From assembly GCF_050942215.1 (NCBI RefSeq), contig NZ_CP192056.1, positions 2,232,001-2,296,000 on the forward strand: 64,000 nt of DNA. The letters are read 5' to 3'. Every line of letters begins with the position of its first letter. The first letter of the stretch is position 1. The stretch is from Sphaerimonospora sp050942215. Its GTDB lineage: Bacteria; Actinomycetota; Actinomycetes; Streptosporangiales; Streptosporangiaceae. Below the pieces are notes generated by a model, which saw nothing but the letters and a program-made list of their open reading frames with translations, did no database searches and was not told the DNA's origin. This document shows, piece by piece, positions 33,692 to 40,866 of the stretch. Position numbers and translations under genes: made by a program.

Positions 33692-36667
33692 TTGACACGA
33701 TGTGAACCCGGGGGTACTGCATGGCGGCCGATATCCTGCCGCCATGCAGTACCCCCGGTCCTCATCGGTCGAGATCGTGAGGTCGAGCTGCTCGATACGC
33801 ACCTGGCCGCGGCGGGGAAGGGCCGGGGCGGCGCGGTCTTCATCGTGGGCGATCCCGGCATCGGCAAGTCTCGGCTGACAGCGGAATGTCTTCACCGGGC
33901 CCGTGAGGCGGGGATGACGACGCTGCGCGGGCGCGGTAGCGGCGTCAGCGCGGATGTTCCGTTCAAACCACTGAGCGAAGCTCTGTTCTCCTTCGCCAGG
34001 TCCCGGCGGCCGCCCAGTGATCCCGCCCTGGCTCCCTACCTGCCGGCGCTGACCACGCTGATCCCCGAATGGCGGCAGGACGGGGCCGCCGCCCACCTCG
34101 AATCGAAGACGATCCTGGCCGAAGCGGTGTTGCGGCTGCTGATGGTGATCGGCCGCGGCACCGGTTGCCTGCTGGTCCTCGAAGATCTTCACGAGGCCGA
34201 CGCCGACACGCTGGCTCTGGTCGATTACCTGGCCGACAACCTCGCCGAGGTGCCCGCCGTCCTGCTCGTCAACCTGCGCGGCCACGCCGGTCCGGCCCTC
34301 ACCCTCGCCTACGCGTGCGCGCGGCGGCAGGTCACTGAGATCATCGAACTTGCGCCGCTTTCGCCGTCGCAGACGAGGCTGCTGGCCGAGGCCTGCCTGG
34401 ACCCCCCGGGCGACCTCCCGCCGCAGCTCATCCCACATGTGGAGCGTGAGACGGACGGCGTGCCGTTCCTCGTCGAGGAGTTCATCGGCACGCTGGTCGG
34501 CATGGGCGCGTTGTGGCACGACGGCGAGCAGTGGCGGCTGAGTGCCGACTCGGCGACCCGGGTGCCGACCACGCTGGCCCGAAGCATCGGCATGCGCCTC
34601 GCCACGCTCGGGCCGAGCACCCACGATCCGCTCCGGACGGCCGCCGTGTTCGGGGTCCGGTTTCCGGTCTCGGTCATCCAGGAGTCCGTCGGCATGGGTG
34701 ATCACGAGATGGCGGCGTTCCTGCGTTCGGCGACCGTGGCGCGGCTCATCGCACCGGACGACGAGTGCGCCGGCGAATGGTACGCCTTCCGGCACTCCTT
34801 GACGGCCGAGGCCCTGCTCGCGCCGCTGATCCCCGCAGAGCGCGCATCGTTCGCGAAACGGGCGGCCGACGCGCTGGAGCGCCTGCATCCGGACCTGCCA
34901 GGCGAATGGTGCCAGATCGCGGCCAACCTGCGGCTGGCCGCCGGGGACACCCCGGCGGCGGCCGGTCTGCTCGCGGAGGCGGGCTCCCGCTATCTGAACA
35001 GCGGCGCCGCCAACCTCGCCGCGACGATGCTGGAACGGGCCTACGCCCTGCGGGAGACGGCGCCGGCCGATCTGCGGGCGCGCACCCTCCAGCAGCTCCT
35101 GCATGCGCTGACCGAAGGCGGCGGGGTGGATCGAGCCCTCGCGCTGGCCAAGGACATCTCGCTCGCGGATGACCTGACCATGACCATCGGCCATGAGATC
35201 GATCTTCGGACCAAGCTGGCCTGGGTGGCCGCGGAGACCGGCGGGATCGACGACGGCCGCGCCCATGTGGCGGTGGTACGCCGGCTCCTGGACGCCTGCC
35301 CCGATGAGGCCCGCACCGCCGCCATCGATGTGATCGAGGCCGAGCTCCTGGTCCCCGACCATGGGGTGCTCCAGCAGAGCGCGCAGGAGATGACGGCCCC
35401 GGAGTCCCTGGTGACGCGGGCGGCGCAGGTCGCCGAGCGCATTCCGCTGCCCGAGGTCGCCTGCCAGGCATGGGAGCGTATGGCGATGCTCTCCCGCGTC
35501 TGGGGGTTCGATGAGTCCGACCGGTGCCTGACCCGGATGCAGTCGATCGCGGAGGCTCACGACCTGACGTTGTGGAAGCTGCGCGCGATGCTGCGTCTGG
35601 CGGGCAACCACGGCATGCGCACCGGGGAGAACGAGCCGCTGGAAGAGGTGCGCCGGTCGGCGGCCCAGGCGGGTGCGATCAGCCTCGTGCACAGTGCGGA
35701 GGCCACGCTCGCGATGACACGGGTGCTCCGGGGGGAGTACGCCGCCGCCGATGAGATCGCCACTTCCTGCATCGAGACGACCATCCGACTGGGCCACATC
35801 GCCTATACCCAGTATCTTCTGCTGGCCCAGGCGACTCTCGCCGCGCATCAGGCCAGACGCGCGGACATGGAGCGCACGCTGGCGGAGTTTCGCCGATGGG
35901 GCGGGGAGCAGAGCCTCCACATGCCGGTGGTCTACGGTCTCTGCCTGGCCATGTGCGCGCTGCTTGAGGAGGACCGCGATGGCTGCCGCGAGCTGCTGAC
36001 GCGGGCCAGAGAGTGGGAGGACGAACATCCCACGATCTACTACATGACCGGCCGGTACGGCCTGGGCGTGCTGCTGGACGCACTCGCCGCCCAGGTGGGC
36101 CTGGCCGAATGGGAGATCGCTGAGAAGGAGCCGGCCGCCGAGCTGAGATGGAATCGTCATTTCCTCTACCTGGCCAAGGCGGTGCTGCTGGGCCGTCAGG
36201 GCGACTCCGAGGGTGCGACGGGCGCGATGGAGATGGCTCGGGCCGCGGCGGAGCCGTACCCGCTGGCGGAGCATCTGGGGCTGCGTCTGGTGGCGGAGTC
36301 GGCCCTGGCCGACCAGTGGGGAGAGCCGCTGGTCTGGTTGCGCACCGCCGAGGAGTACTTCCATGAGGCGGGAATAGCCGCGGTCACCGCGGCCTGCCGC
36401 GCGCTCCTGCGCAAGGCGGGGGCCACGGTGACCTACCGTCGTGCCGGTCATGACGAGCTGCCCGCACCCTTGCGCAACCGAGGAGTGACCGTGCGGGAGC
36501 ATCAGGTGCTGGTCCTGCTCGCCGAGCGGTGCGGCAACGTCGAGATCGGCAAGAGACTGTTCATCTCGCCACGGACGGTGGAAAAGCATGTGGCCAGCCT
36601 GCTGTCAAAGACGGGGCTGCCCGACCGTGCCGCCTTACGTGAGTACGCGGCCACGCTTCCGCGGTAG
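33692..36667 (+). CDS. LAL-type LuxR-family ATP-binding transcriptional regulator
   Basis: A 991-residue regulator. An N-terminal AAA/NB-ARC-like ATPase has IGRDREVELL, Walker A GDPGIGKS at about residue 53 and Walker B LLVLEDLHEAD; a long TPR-like helical middle follows; the C-terminal LuxR helix-turn-helix reads VTVREHQVLVLLAERCGNVEIGKRLFISPRTVEKHVASLL. The only in-frame start near the conserved N-terminus is TTG 33692, with AGGAG 12 bases upstream. A 20-bp perfect inverted repeat follows directly. It probably activates the surrounding RiPP genes. Confidence 0.88.
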   Translation: MTRCEPGGTAWRPISCRHAVPPVLIGRDREVELLDTHLAAAGKGRGGAVFIVGDPGIGKSRLTAECLHRAREAGMTTLRGRGSGVSADVPFKPLSEALFSFARSRRPPSDPALAPYLPALTTLIPEWRQDGAAAHLESKTILAEAVLRLLMVIGRGTGCLLVLEDLHEADADTLALVDYLADNLAEVPAVLLVNLRGHAGPALTLAYACARRQVTEIIELAPLSPSQTRLLAEACLDPPGDLPPQLIPHVERETDGVPFLVEEFIGTLVGMGALWHDGEQWRLSADSATRVPTTLARSIGMRLATLGPSTHDPLRTAAVFGVRFPVSVIQESVGMGDHEMAAFLRSATVARLIAPDDECAGEWYAFRHSLTAEALLAPLIPAERASFAKRAADALERLHPDLPGEWCQIAANLRLAAGDTPAAAGLLAEAGSRYLNSGAANLAATMLERAYALRETAPADLRARTLQQLLHALTEGGGVDRALALAKDISLADDLTMTIGHEIDLRTKLAWVAAETGGIDDGRAHVAVVRRLLDACPDEARTAAIDVIEAELLVPDHGVLQQSAQEMTAPESLVTRAAQVAERIPLPEVACQAWERMAMLSRVWGFDESDRCLTRMQSIAEAHDLTLWKLRAMLRLAGNHGMRTGENEPLEEVRRSAAQAGAISLVHSAEATLAMTRVLRGEYAAADEIATSCIETTIRLGHIAYTQYLLLAQATLAAHQARRADMERTLAEFRRWGGEQSLHMPVVYGLCLAMCALLEEDRDGCRELLTRAREWEDEHPTIYYMTGRYGLGVLLDALAAQVGLAEWEIAEKEPAAELRWNRHFLYLAKAVLLGRQGDSEGATGAMEMARAAAEPYPLAEHLGLRLVAESALADQWGEPLVWLRTAEEYFHEAGIAAVTAACRALLRKAGATVTYRRAGHDELPAPLRNRGVTVREHQVLVLLAERCGNVEIGKRLFISPRTVEKHVASLLSKTGLPDRAALREYAATLPR
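33708..33758. promoter_or_regulatory. 20-bp perfect inverted repeat at the start of the LAL gene
   Basis: Arms 33708-33727 (CCGGGGGTACTGCATGGCGG) and 33739-33758 are exact complements with an 11-base loop. It lies just after the TTG start, within the first codons. In RNA it would form a very stable hairpin next to the ribosome site; in DNA it could be an operator. Either would limit expression of the regulator. Confidence 0.75.
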
Positions 36668-36704
36668 GCCGCCGTGATGAGACCGAGTGGCATGCCGCGC
36701 CACG

Positions 36705-36743
36705 TGAGCGGCGGACGGTTCAACGGCCGCCGTCCACCGCTCA
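36705..36743. terminator. Bidirectional stem-loop between LAL gene and precursor array
   Basis: 14-bp arms (TGAGCGGCGGACGG at 36705-36718 and CCGTCCACCGCTCA at 36730-36743) pair at 13 of 14 positions with one G-T mismatch, loop 11 bases. It is placed 12 bp after the last precursor gene and 38 bp after the LAL stop, so it can end both convergent transcripts. Confidence 0.7.
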
Positions 36744-36754
36744 GGCATGGCGGC

Positions 36755-36904
36755 TCAGTAGCTCCAGGAATAGCTCCAGGACACCGTCACGGTGAGGGTG
36801 ACCGTTACGCTGACCGACCCCGGCTGAAGGGCGGCGTTCTGCTGCTCGTGGAGGATCGCCTCGGTGGAGGCGTAGTTCGCGTAACCTGCGATCAGTTCGT
36901 TCAT
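36755..36904 (-). CDS. RiPP precursor peptide 1 (Trp/Tyr-ended alternating core)
   Basis: A 49-residue peptide. The leader MNELIAGYANYASTEAILHE runs into QQNAALQ and is shared with three sister genes upstream. After PG the core SVSVTVTLTVTVSWSYSWSY strictly alternates ten Ser/Thr with Val, Leu, Trp and Tyr over 20 residues and has no cysteine. Codons for the alternating residues are mixed (GTA, GTG, GTC; TCG, AGC, TCC; ACG, ACC), so the pattern is kept at protein level and not by a simple DNA repeat. AAGGAAC precedes the ATG. It is the last gene of the array. Confidence 0.88.
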   Translation of the reverse strand: MNELIAGYANYASTEAILHEQQNAALQPGSVSVTVTLTVTVSWSYSWSY

Positions 36905-36920
36905 TGAGGTCTGTTCCTTG

Positions 36921-37082
36921 TCAGAGGCTGATGGTGGCGGTGACGACGGTGTAGGGGTTGATGGTGATGGAGTAGGTGAGGCTGGGAACCGGGATGTCCT
37001 GAAGGGCGGCGTTCTGCTGCTCGTGGAGGATCGCCTCGGTGGAGGCGTAGTTCGCGTAGCCCGCGATCAGTTCGTTCGTCAT
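36921..37082 (-). CDS. RiPP precursor peptide 2
   Basis: A 53-residue peptide with the shared leader (NELIAGYANYASTEAILHEQ, then QNAALQ). The core starts DIPVP and continues SLTYSITINPYTVVTATISL: nine Ser/Thr, mostly every second position, interrupted by Asn-Pro, with no cysteine. It is preceded by GAGGGACGG and separated from precursor 3 by 16 bases. The leader DNA is almost identical to that of the sister genes while the core is unrelated in DNA. Confidence 0.88.
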   Translation of the reverse strand: MTNELIAGYANYASTEAILHEQQNAALQDIPVPSLTYSITINPYTVVTATISL

Positions 37083-37098
37083 CGGGGGCCGTCCCTCG

Positions 37099-37251
37099 TC
37101 AGATCGTGATGGTGATGGTGGGGGTGACGATGGTGATGATGGTGATGGGGCCCGTGATGGTGATGGGTGCGAGGGCGGCGTTCTGTTGCTCGTGGAGGAT
37201 CGCCTCGGTGGAGGCGTAGTTCGCGTAACCCGCGATCAGTTCGTTCGTCAT
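37099..37251 (-). CDS. RiPP precursor peptide 3 (Ile-Thr core with Gly/Pro breaks)
   Basis: A 50-residue peptide with the same leader ending QQNAAL. The core begins APITITGP, continues ITIITIV and ends TPTITITI: Ile/Val alternates with eight threonines, broken by Gly-Pro and Pro. No cysteine or serine in the core. GAGGGACGG lies nine bases before the ATG. Like precursor 4 it is built mostly from ATC and ACC codons. Confidence 0.88.
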   Translation of the reverse strand: MTNELIAGYANYASTEAILHEQQNAALAPITITGPITIITIVTPTITITI

Positions 37252-37267
37252 CGGAGGCCGTCCCTCG

Positions 37268-37414
37268 TCAGATGGTGATGGTGATCGTGATGGTGATGGT
37301 GATGGTGATCGAGAGCAGTGCCTGATCCATGAGGTGAGCGGGTGAGGCCTGCTCGTGGAGGATCGCCTCGGTGGAGGCGTAGTTCGCGTAGCCCGCGATC
37401 AGTTCGTTCGTCAT
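37268..37414 (-). CDS. RiPP precursor peptide 4, first in the array, S(IT)6I core
   Basis: A 48-residue peptide. The leader shares NELIAGYANYASTEAILHEQ with its sisters, but then has ASPAHLMDQALL in place of QNAAL. The core is SITITITITITITI: one Ser and six Thr at every second position, alternating with Ile, no cysteine. The core DNA (37271-37309) is a hexanucleotide repeat of ATC-ACC codons. AGGCAGG precedes the ATG. Its promoter must lie in the 290-bp divergent region shared with the kinase gene. Confidence 0.9.
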   Translation of the reverse strand: MTNELIAGYANYASTEAILHEQASPAHLMDQALLSITITITITITITI

Positions 37415-37556
37415 TGGAACCTGCCTGTCGTCTTCGTGTAGAGCCGTTCTCGGCGTGGCCGGCCGGGTGCCGTCCCGGCCCGGTACCACCAAAACAAATC
37501 GCCTCTCGGGCGGAAATGGCGAAAGTCTGTGTATTTCCGGCTCATCTGACCTGTCA

Positions 37557-37593
37557 TCGAACGGCAGGACGCTGCGATTGCCCTGCCATTCGA
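37557..37593. promoter_or_regulatory. Inverted repeat in the divergent RiPP promoter region
   Basis: TCGAACGGCAGG (37557-37568) and CCTGCCATTCGA (37582-37593) pair at 11 of 12 positions around a 13-base centre. The centre-to-centre distance of about 25 bases suits a dimeric activator. It lies in the 290-bp gap 37415-37704 between the precursor array (minus) and the kinase operon (plus), so it could control both. Confidence 0.6.
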
Positions 37594-37605
37594 TGCGCGG
37601 ATGTC

Positions 37606-37629
37606 CCCTTGCCGGCAAACCCTTGCCGG
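37606..37629. promoter_or_regulatory. Direct repeat in the divergent RiPP promoter region
   Basis: CCCTTGCCGG occurs at 37606-37615 and again at 37620-37629 (14-base period). Closely spaced direct repeats of this kind are common for cluster-situated activators. A further palindrome GCGATATCGC lies at 37664-37673 near the kinase start. Confidence 0.5.
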
Positions 37630-37704
37630 GCACCTGTCACATGCCTGCTGCCGGTGAGTTATTGCGATATCGCGGCACCTCGGAGCCTCCCTAGGGTGCC
37701 GGTC

Positions 37705-38829
37705 ATGGATGTGAGAGAGGAAACCGGCCGAAAGGCGCCGATGACGGCGCGTCTGGTGTCTTCCAGGCCGGTGAAACGCCCGGCCGAATTCACCCGAACC
37801 ATCGCCTCGGTCAGCGGCGCGACCCCGATCGTGGCGGACATGCAGAGCTTTCTCGGCCGCAACGACAACTGGCGAGTCCCCACCGTCGAAGCGGGTGACC
37901 TGTTCGTGAAACGCCTGAGGGGCGATCGCGCACACGTCGAGGCCCGGATGGGCCGGATGCTCGCGTTCCAGCAGGTGATCGCCGACCAGCGGGCCGCCGA
38001 GCTGCGTACGGTGCCGTTCCGCGGCAGTGACCTCGATCAAGGTCTGCTGGTCTTCGACTACGTGCCGGAATCACGCACCGGCGCCGACCTGCTCGCCGGT
38101 GGTGAGCTGGACGGCGAGACCGCTCACCGGCTCGGCCGGGTCCTCGGCGAGATCCATCGGCTGCCCAGGCCGTCGGCCGAGCTCCCCGAAGGCGCCGAAA
38201 GCAGGAAGGCGACCGCCTTCTACGCGCTGAGTCCCGAGGACTACGCCAACTGCAGCGGAGGCGAAGTCGAGGCCTGGTCCATGCTGCAGCACGACAAGGT
38301 GCTGGTGGAGGGGCTGAACCGGCTGCACCGCATGTCGGCCGAGGCTCCCGTCACGGCCGTACACGGAGACATCAGGCTCGACCAGTTCCTTTTCGCCGGC
38401 GACGACCTCTACGTGATCGACTGGGAGGAGTTCCGCTACTCCGATCCGGCGCGTGACGTCGGGAGCTTCGCCGGTGAGTTCGTCCACCACGCGGTGGTGC
38501 GTATGTTCGCCGAGCTCGACGTCGATCCCGATCTTTCCCCCGGCGCCGCCCATGAGGCCATCGTGGCGGCCGGAGACCGGCAGCTGGCGAACGTGCGCGA
38601 GCACATCAGCCGCTTCTGGCGTGGTTACCGGGAGATCGCGGAGATCGACGACGGGCTGGCGGTCCGCGCCACCGGATACATCGGGTGGCACTTCTTCGAC
38701 CGCCTGCTCGCGGGCGCGGTTCACGGCGGCCGGCTCAGCGCCGTCGAGCGGGGCACGGCCGGGATCGGGAGGAACGCACTCGTTCAGCCCGAGCGATTCG
38801 CCGCCACCATCGGCCTCGGAGAGGACTGA
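37705..38829 (+). CDS. lanK: LanK-like RiPP Ser/Thr kinase (APH-fold, class V lanthipeptide/thioamitide type)
   Basis: A 374-residue aminoglycoside-phosphotransferase-fold protein. The catalytic loop reads VHGDIRLDQFLF (H220, D222; the usual Asn is Gln) and the metal-binding Asp is D239 in YVIDWEEFRYSDPARDVG. Kinases of this type, paired with a HopA1-like protein, phosphorylate Ser/Thr of precursor peptides in class V lanthipeptide (lexapeptide, cacaoidin) and thioamitide pathways. ATG 37705 follows AGGGTG; ATG 37741 is an alternative start. It heads the plus-strand operon and is divergent from the precursor genes. Confidence 0.8.
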   Translation: MDVREETGRKAPMTARLVSSRPVKRPAEFTRTIASVSGATPIVADMQSFLGRNDNWRVPTVEAGDLFVKRLRGDRAHVEARMGRMLAFQQVIADQRAAELRTVPFRGSDLDQGLLVFDYVPESRTGADLLAGGELDGETAHRLGRVLGEIHRLPRPSAELPEGAESRKATAFYALSPEDYANCSGGEVEAWSMLQHDKVLVEGLNRLHRMSAEAPVTAVHGDIRLDQFLFAGDDLYVIDWEEFRYSDPARDVGSFAGEFVHHAVVRMFAELDVDPDLSPGAAHEAIVAAGDRQLANVREHISRFWRGYREIAEIDDGLAVRATGYIGWHFFDRLLAGAVHGGRLSAVERGTAGIGRNALVQPERFAATIGLGED

Positions 38830-38833
38830 CACG

Positions 38834-39820
38834 ATGACGACCGTCCACGCCGGCCTGCTCGGCGAACTGGAACGGGCCCTCGGCGACCTGCGCATCGACC
38901 ACGAGCGCGAATGCGTGACCGTCGGCGACGAGACGATCTCATATGACAGCCGGACGCGCCTGCGCCAGGAACTCGGCGGGGTGCTCTACCGGCACTGGCA
39001 CTCCGGCTCCGGCCGCCGCCCCGATGACCGTGATCCCCGCCGGGACTACGATTTCGAGGAGCTGCTGCGCGAAGCCACCCCGCACCGCACGAGCAAGACG
39101 CCGGCGGTCGTGAAGTCCGCCCTGCTCGACGGCCCACTGGGCCGGCACGCCCTGTTCGACGTGGGGCGGGTCCGCCTGCGGATCCCCGGAGCCGAGGTGC
39201 TGTCCCCGTTGCCCGAGATCGGCACCAGGACGACGCTCGACCTGCCCGCGATCCGCCCGGCGCTCTCCCCGGGCTTCTTCCTCGTCGACGGCTCGGCCGG
39301 CGGCCATGCGTCCGGCAAGCACCTCCTCCGGCTGTACCTGCACGTCGACGAGGCGCCGACGGCTCCGGCCGTGTGGCATGCCGTACTCACGCATCTGGAG
39401 TCTCAGGGGGCGACCTATCGGGCGAAGATCCTGGCCAGGGCGGGCTGGTATCCCCGGCGCGACGCGATCGTGGTCTACCTCACCGAGGAGTCATGGCACA
39501 CGGTGGGCGGCGTCGTCGACGCGGTCAGACATCTGCCGGGACTGAATCCCGAGCACTCGGTCATGACCTGCCCGATCGCCGAAGGGGTGGCCTTCGGCTG
39601 GGAGCCGAGGGACTCCCGGGTCGGCTGGAGCCGCATGAGCCTCGGCCAGCACCGCACCGCCGTGATCGCCCATGCGGTCGCAGCGCACCTGTTCGAGGGT
39701 GTGGATCTGCCCGCGGCGGTCGCCGGCGCCTTCGTCGAGGCCAACGTCGACCCGCAGGCGCCGTACCGCAACAACGACAGCCCCGACTGGGCCGCGGCCA
39801 CTCCGGGGGCGGCGTCGTGA
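38834..39820 (+). CDS. lanY: HopA1-domain lyase LanY-like
   Basis: A 328-residue protein with the HopA1 (type III effector-like) pattern: LYRHWHSG near residue 50, then LLRLYLHVDEAP, YRAKILARAGWYPRRDAIVVYL, EGVAFGWEPRD and the end motif WSRMSLGQHRTAVIAHAV. In class V lanthipeptides and thioamitides this protein acts with the kinase to eliminate phosphate and give dehydroalanine or dehydrobutyrine. It starts 4 bp after the kinase stop and its own stop overlaps the next start (GTGA). The small third subunit (LanX) known from lexapeptide was not recognised here. Confidence 0.82.
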   Translation: MTTVHAGLLGELERALGDLRIDHERECVTVGDETISYDSRTRLRQELGGVLYRHWHSGSGRRPDDRDPRRDYDFEELLREATPHRTSKTPAVVKSALLDGPLGRHALFDVGRVRLRIPGAEVLSPLPEIGTRTTLDLPAIRPALSPGFFLVDGSAGGHASGKHLLRLYLHVDEAPTAPAVWHAVLTHLESQGATYRAKILARAGWYPRRDAIVVYLTEESWHTVGGVVDAVRHLPGLNPEHSVMTCPIAEGVAFGWEPRDSRVGWSRMSLGQHRTAVIAHAVAAHLFEGVDLPAAVAGAFVEANVDPQAPYRNNDSPDWAAATPGAAS

Positions 39821-40866
39821 CCTCCACCCGGGTGTCCTTCATGTTCCCGCAGCAGCCCACCGATCCGGATGCGATCGTGCCGTACGGCCGGCTCGTGCCG
39901 GAGATCGGAGCAGAACGGCTCTGGCTGGGGCAGTCGCTGCGCATCGAGTCGCATCCGGCCCTGGCCTACCTGGCGGGCACCGGTTGCCGGATCTCGGTGG
40001 GCATGGCCGTCGCGCTGATCGTTCTGCGGCATCCCTACGACGCGGCCGTTCAGGCGCGTTCGCTCGCCCGGCTGATGGGCAATCCCGTGGCCATCGGCTA
40101 CGGCGCGGCCTATCCCCAGTTCGTCGCGGGCGTGCGGGGAGCCCCCTACCCCAAGCCGGCCGCTGCGGTGGGGGAGTTCATCGACATCGCCCGCAGGCTG
40201 GCCAACAACCGGGCGGTCGCCCATGACGGCGAGCATTTCACCGTACACGCCAGGCTCGCCCCGATGGAGACGCCCAAGGTGGAGATCGGGGCGGGTGTGC
40301 TCCGCCCGGCGATGGCGCGGATCACCGGCCGGACCGGCGACCTCGCGATGACGTGGCTGACCCCGCTGAACTACCTGGAGAACGTCGTGATGCCGGCGGT
40401 GGCCGAGGGCGCACGGGGGGTGCAGGCACCGCCGCGCATCGTCTCGGTGGTCCATGCCGCGGTGCGGCGGCCCGGACGCAATCCGATGCTGCTCGCCCAG
40501 TACGGCAGCATCAGTCACCTGCAGGCCCCCCACTACACCGACATGCTGCGCAGGGCCGGCCTGGACGTGGACGCCTCCGACCCGGTCTCGGGCGCGCGCG
40601 AACTCGTCCAGGAGGGAATCTACCTCTATGGCGACCCGTCCCACATAGCCGACGAGATCGCCAAATACCACGCGATAGGCGTCGACGAGGTGGTCATCAA
40701 CCCCACCTCGGTCAGCAACATGTACGGCACGCAGGCGGCCATTGAGGATCTCCGCGAGATATTCGCCGCGCTCGCCGAGCGGCGAACCGCCCCGACCCGG
40801 AAGGGAGGAGCCGATGTCCCGTCGACCGGAATCGCCGACGCTGCGGCTGCTGTCCCGGTCGCTTAG
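39817..40866 (+). CDS. lanJ: F420-dependent LLM-class oxidoreductase, LanJ-type dehydroamino acid reductase
   Basis: A 349-residue luciferase-like TIM-barrel protein (RVSFMFPQQPTDPDAIVPYG, GTGCRISVGMAVALIVLRHP, LARLMGNPVAIGYG, then DPSHIADEIAKYHAIGVDEV), the F420-using branch common in actinobacteria. In the class V lanthipeptide lexapeptide an F420H2-dependent enzyme reduces dehydroalanine to D-alanine. Position directly after the kinase and HopA1 genes, with coupled translation, makes the same role likely: Dha/Dhb to D-Ala/D-Abu in the precursor cores. The exact reaction is inferred. Confidence 0.8.
   Translation: MTSTRVSFMFPQQPTDPDAIVPYGRLVPEIGAERLWLGQSLRIESHPALAYLAGTGCRISVGMAVALIVLRHPYDAAVQARSLARLMGNPVAIGYGAAYPQFVAGVRGAPYPKPAAAVGEFIDIARRLANNRAVAHDGEHFTVHARLAPMETPKVEIGAGVLRPAMARITGRTGDLAMTWLTPLNYLENVVMPAVAEGARGVQAPPRIVSVVHAAVRRPGRNPMLLAQYGSISHLQAPHYTDMLRRAGLDVDASDPVSGARELVQEGIYLYGDPSHIADEIAKYHAIGVDEVVINPTSVSNMYGTQAAIEDLREIFAALAERRTAPTRKGGADVPSTGIADAAAAVPVA

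Noticed and set aside
33635..36589. 984-codon open frame antisense to the LAL regulator
   Set aside because: Long antisense frames are common opposite GC-rich genes; the plus-strand frame has complete ATPase and LuxR domains, the antisense one has none.
30600..37414. Ordinary class II lantibiotic with lanthionine rings
   Set aside because: None of the four precursors, nor the small protein after LanM, contains a cysteine, so thioether rings cannot form from them.
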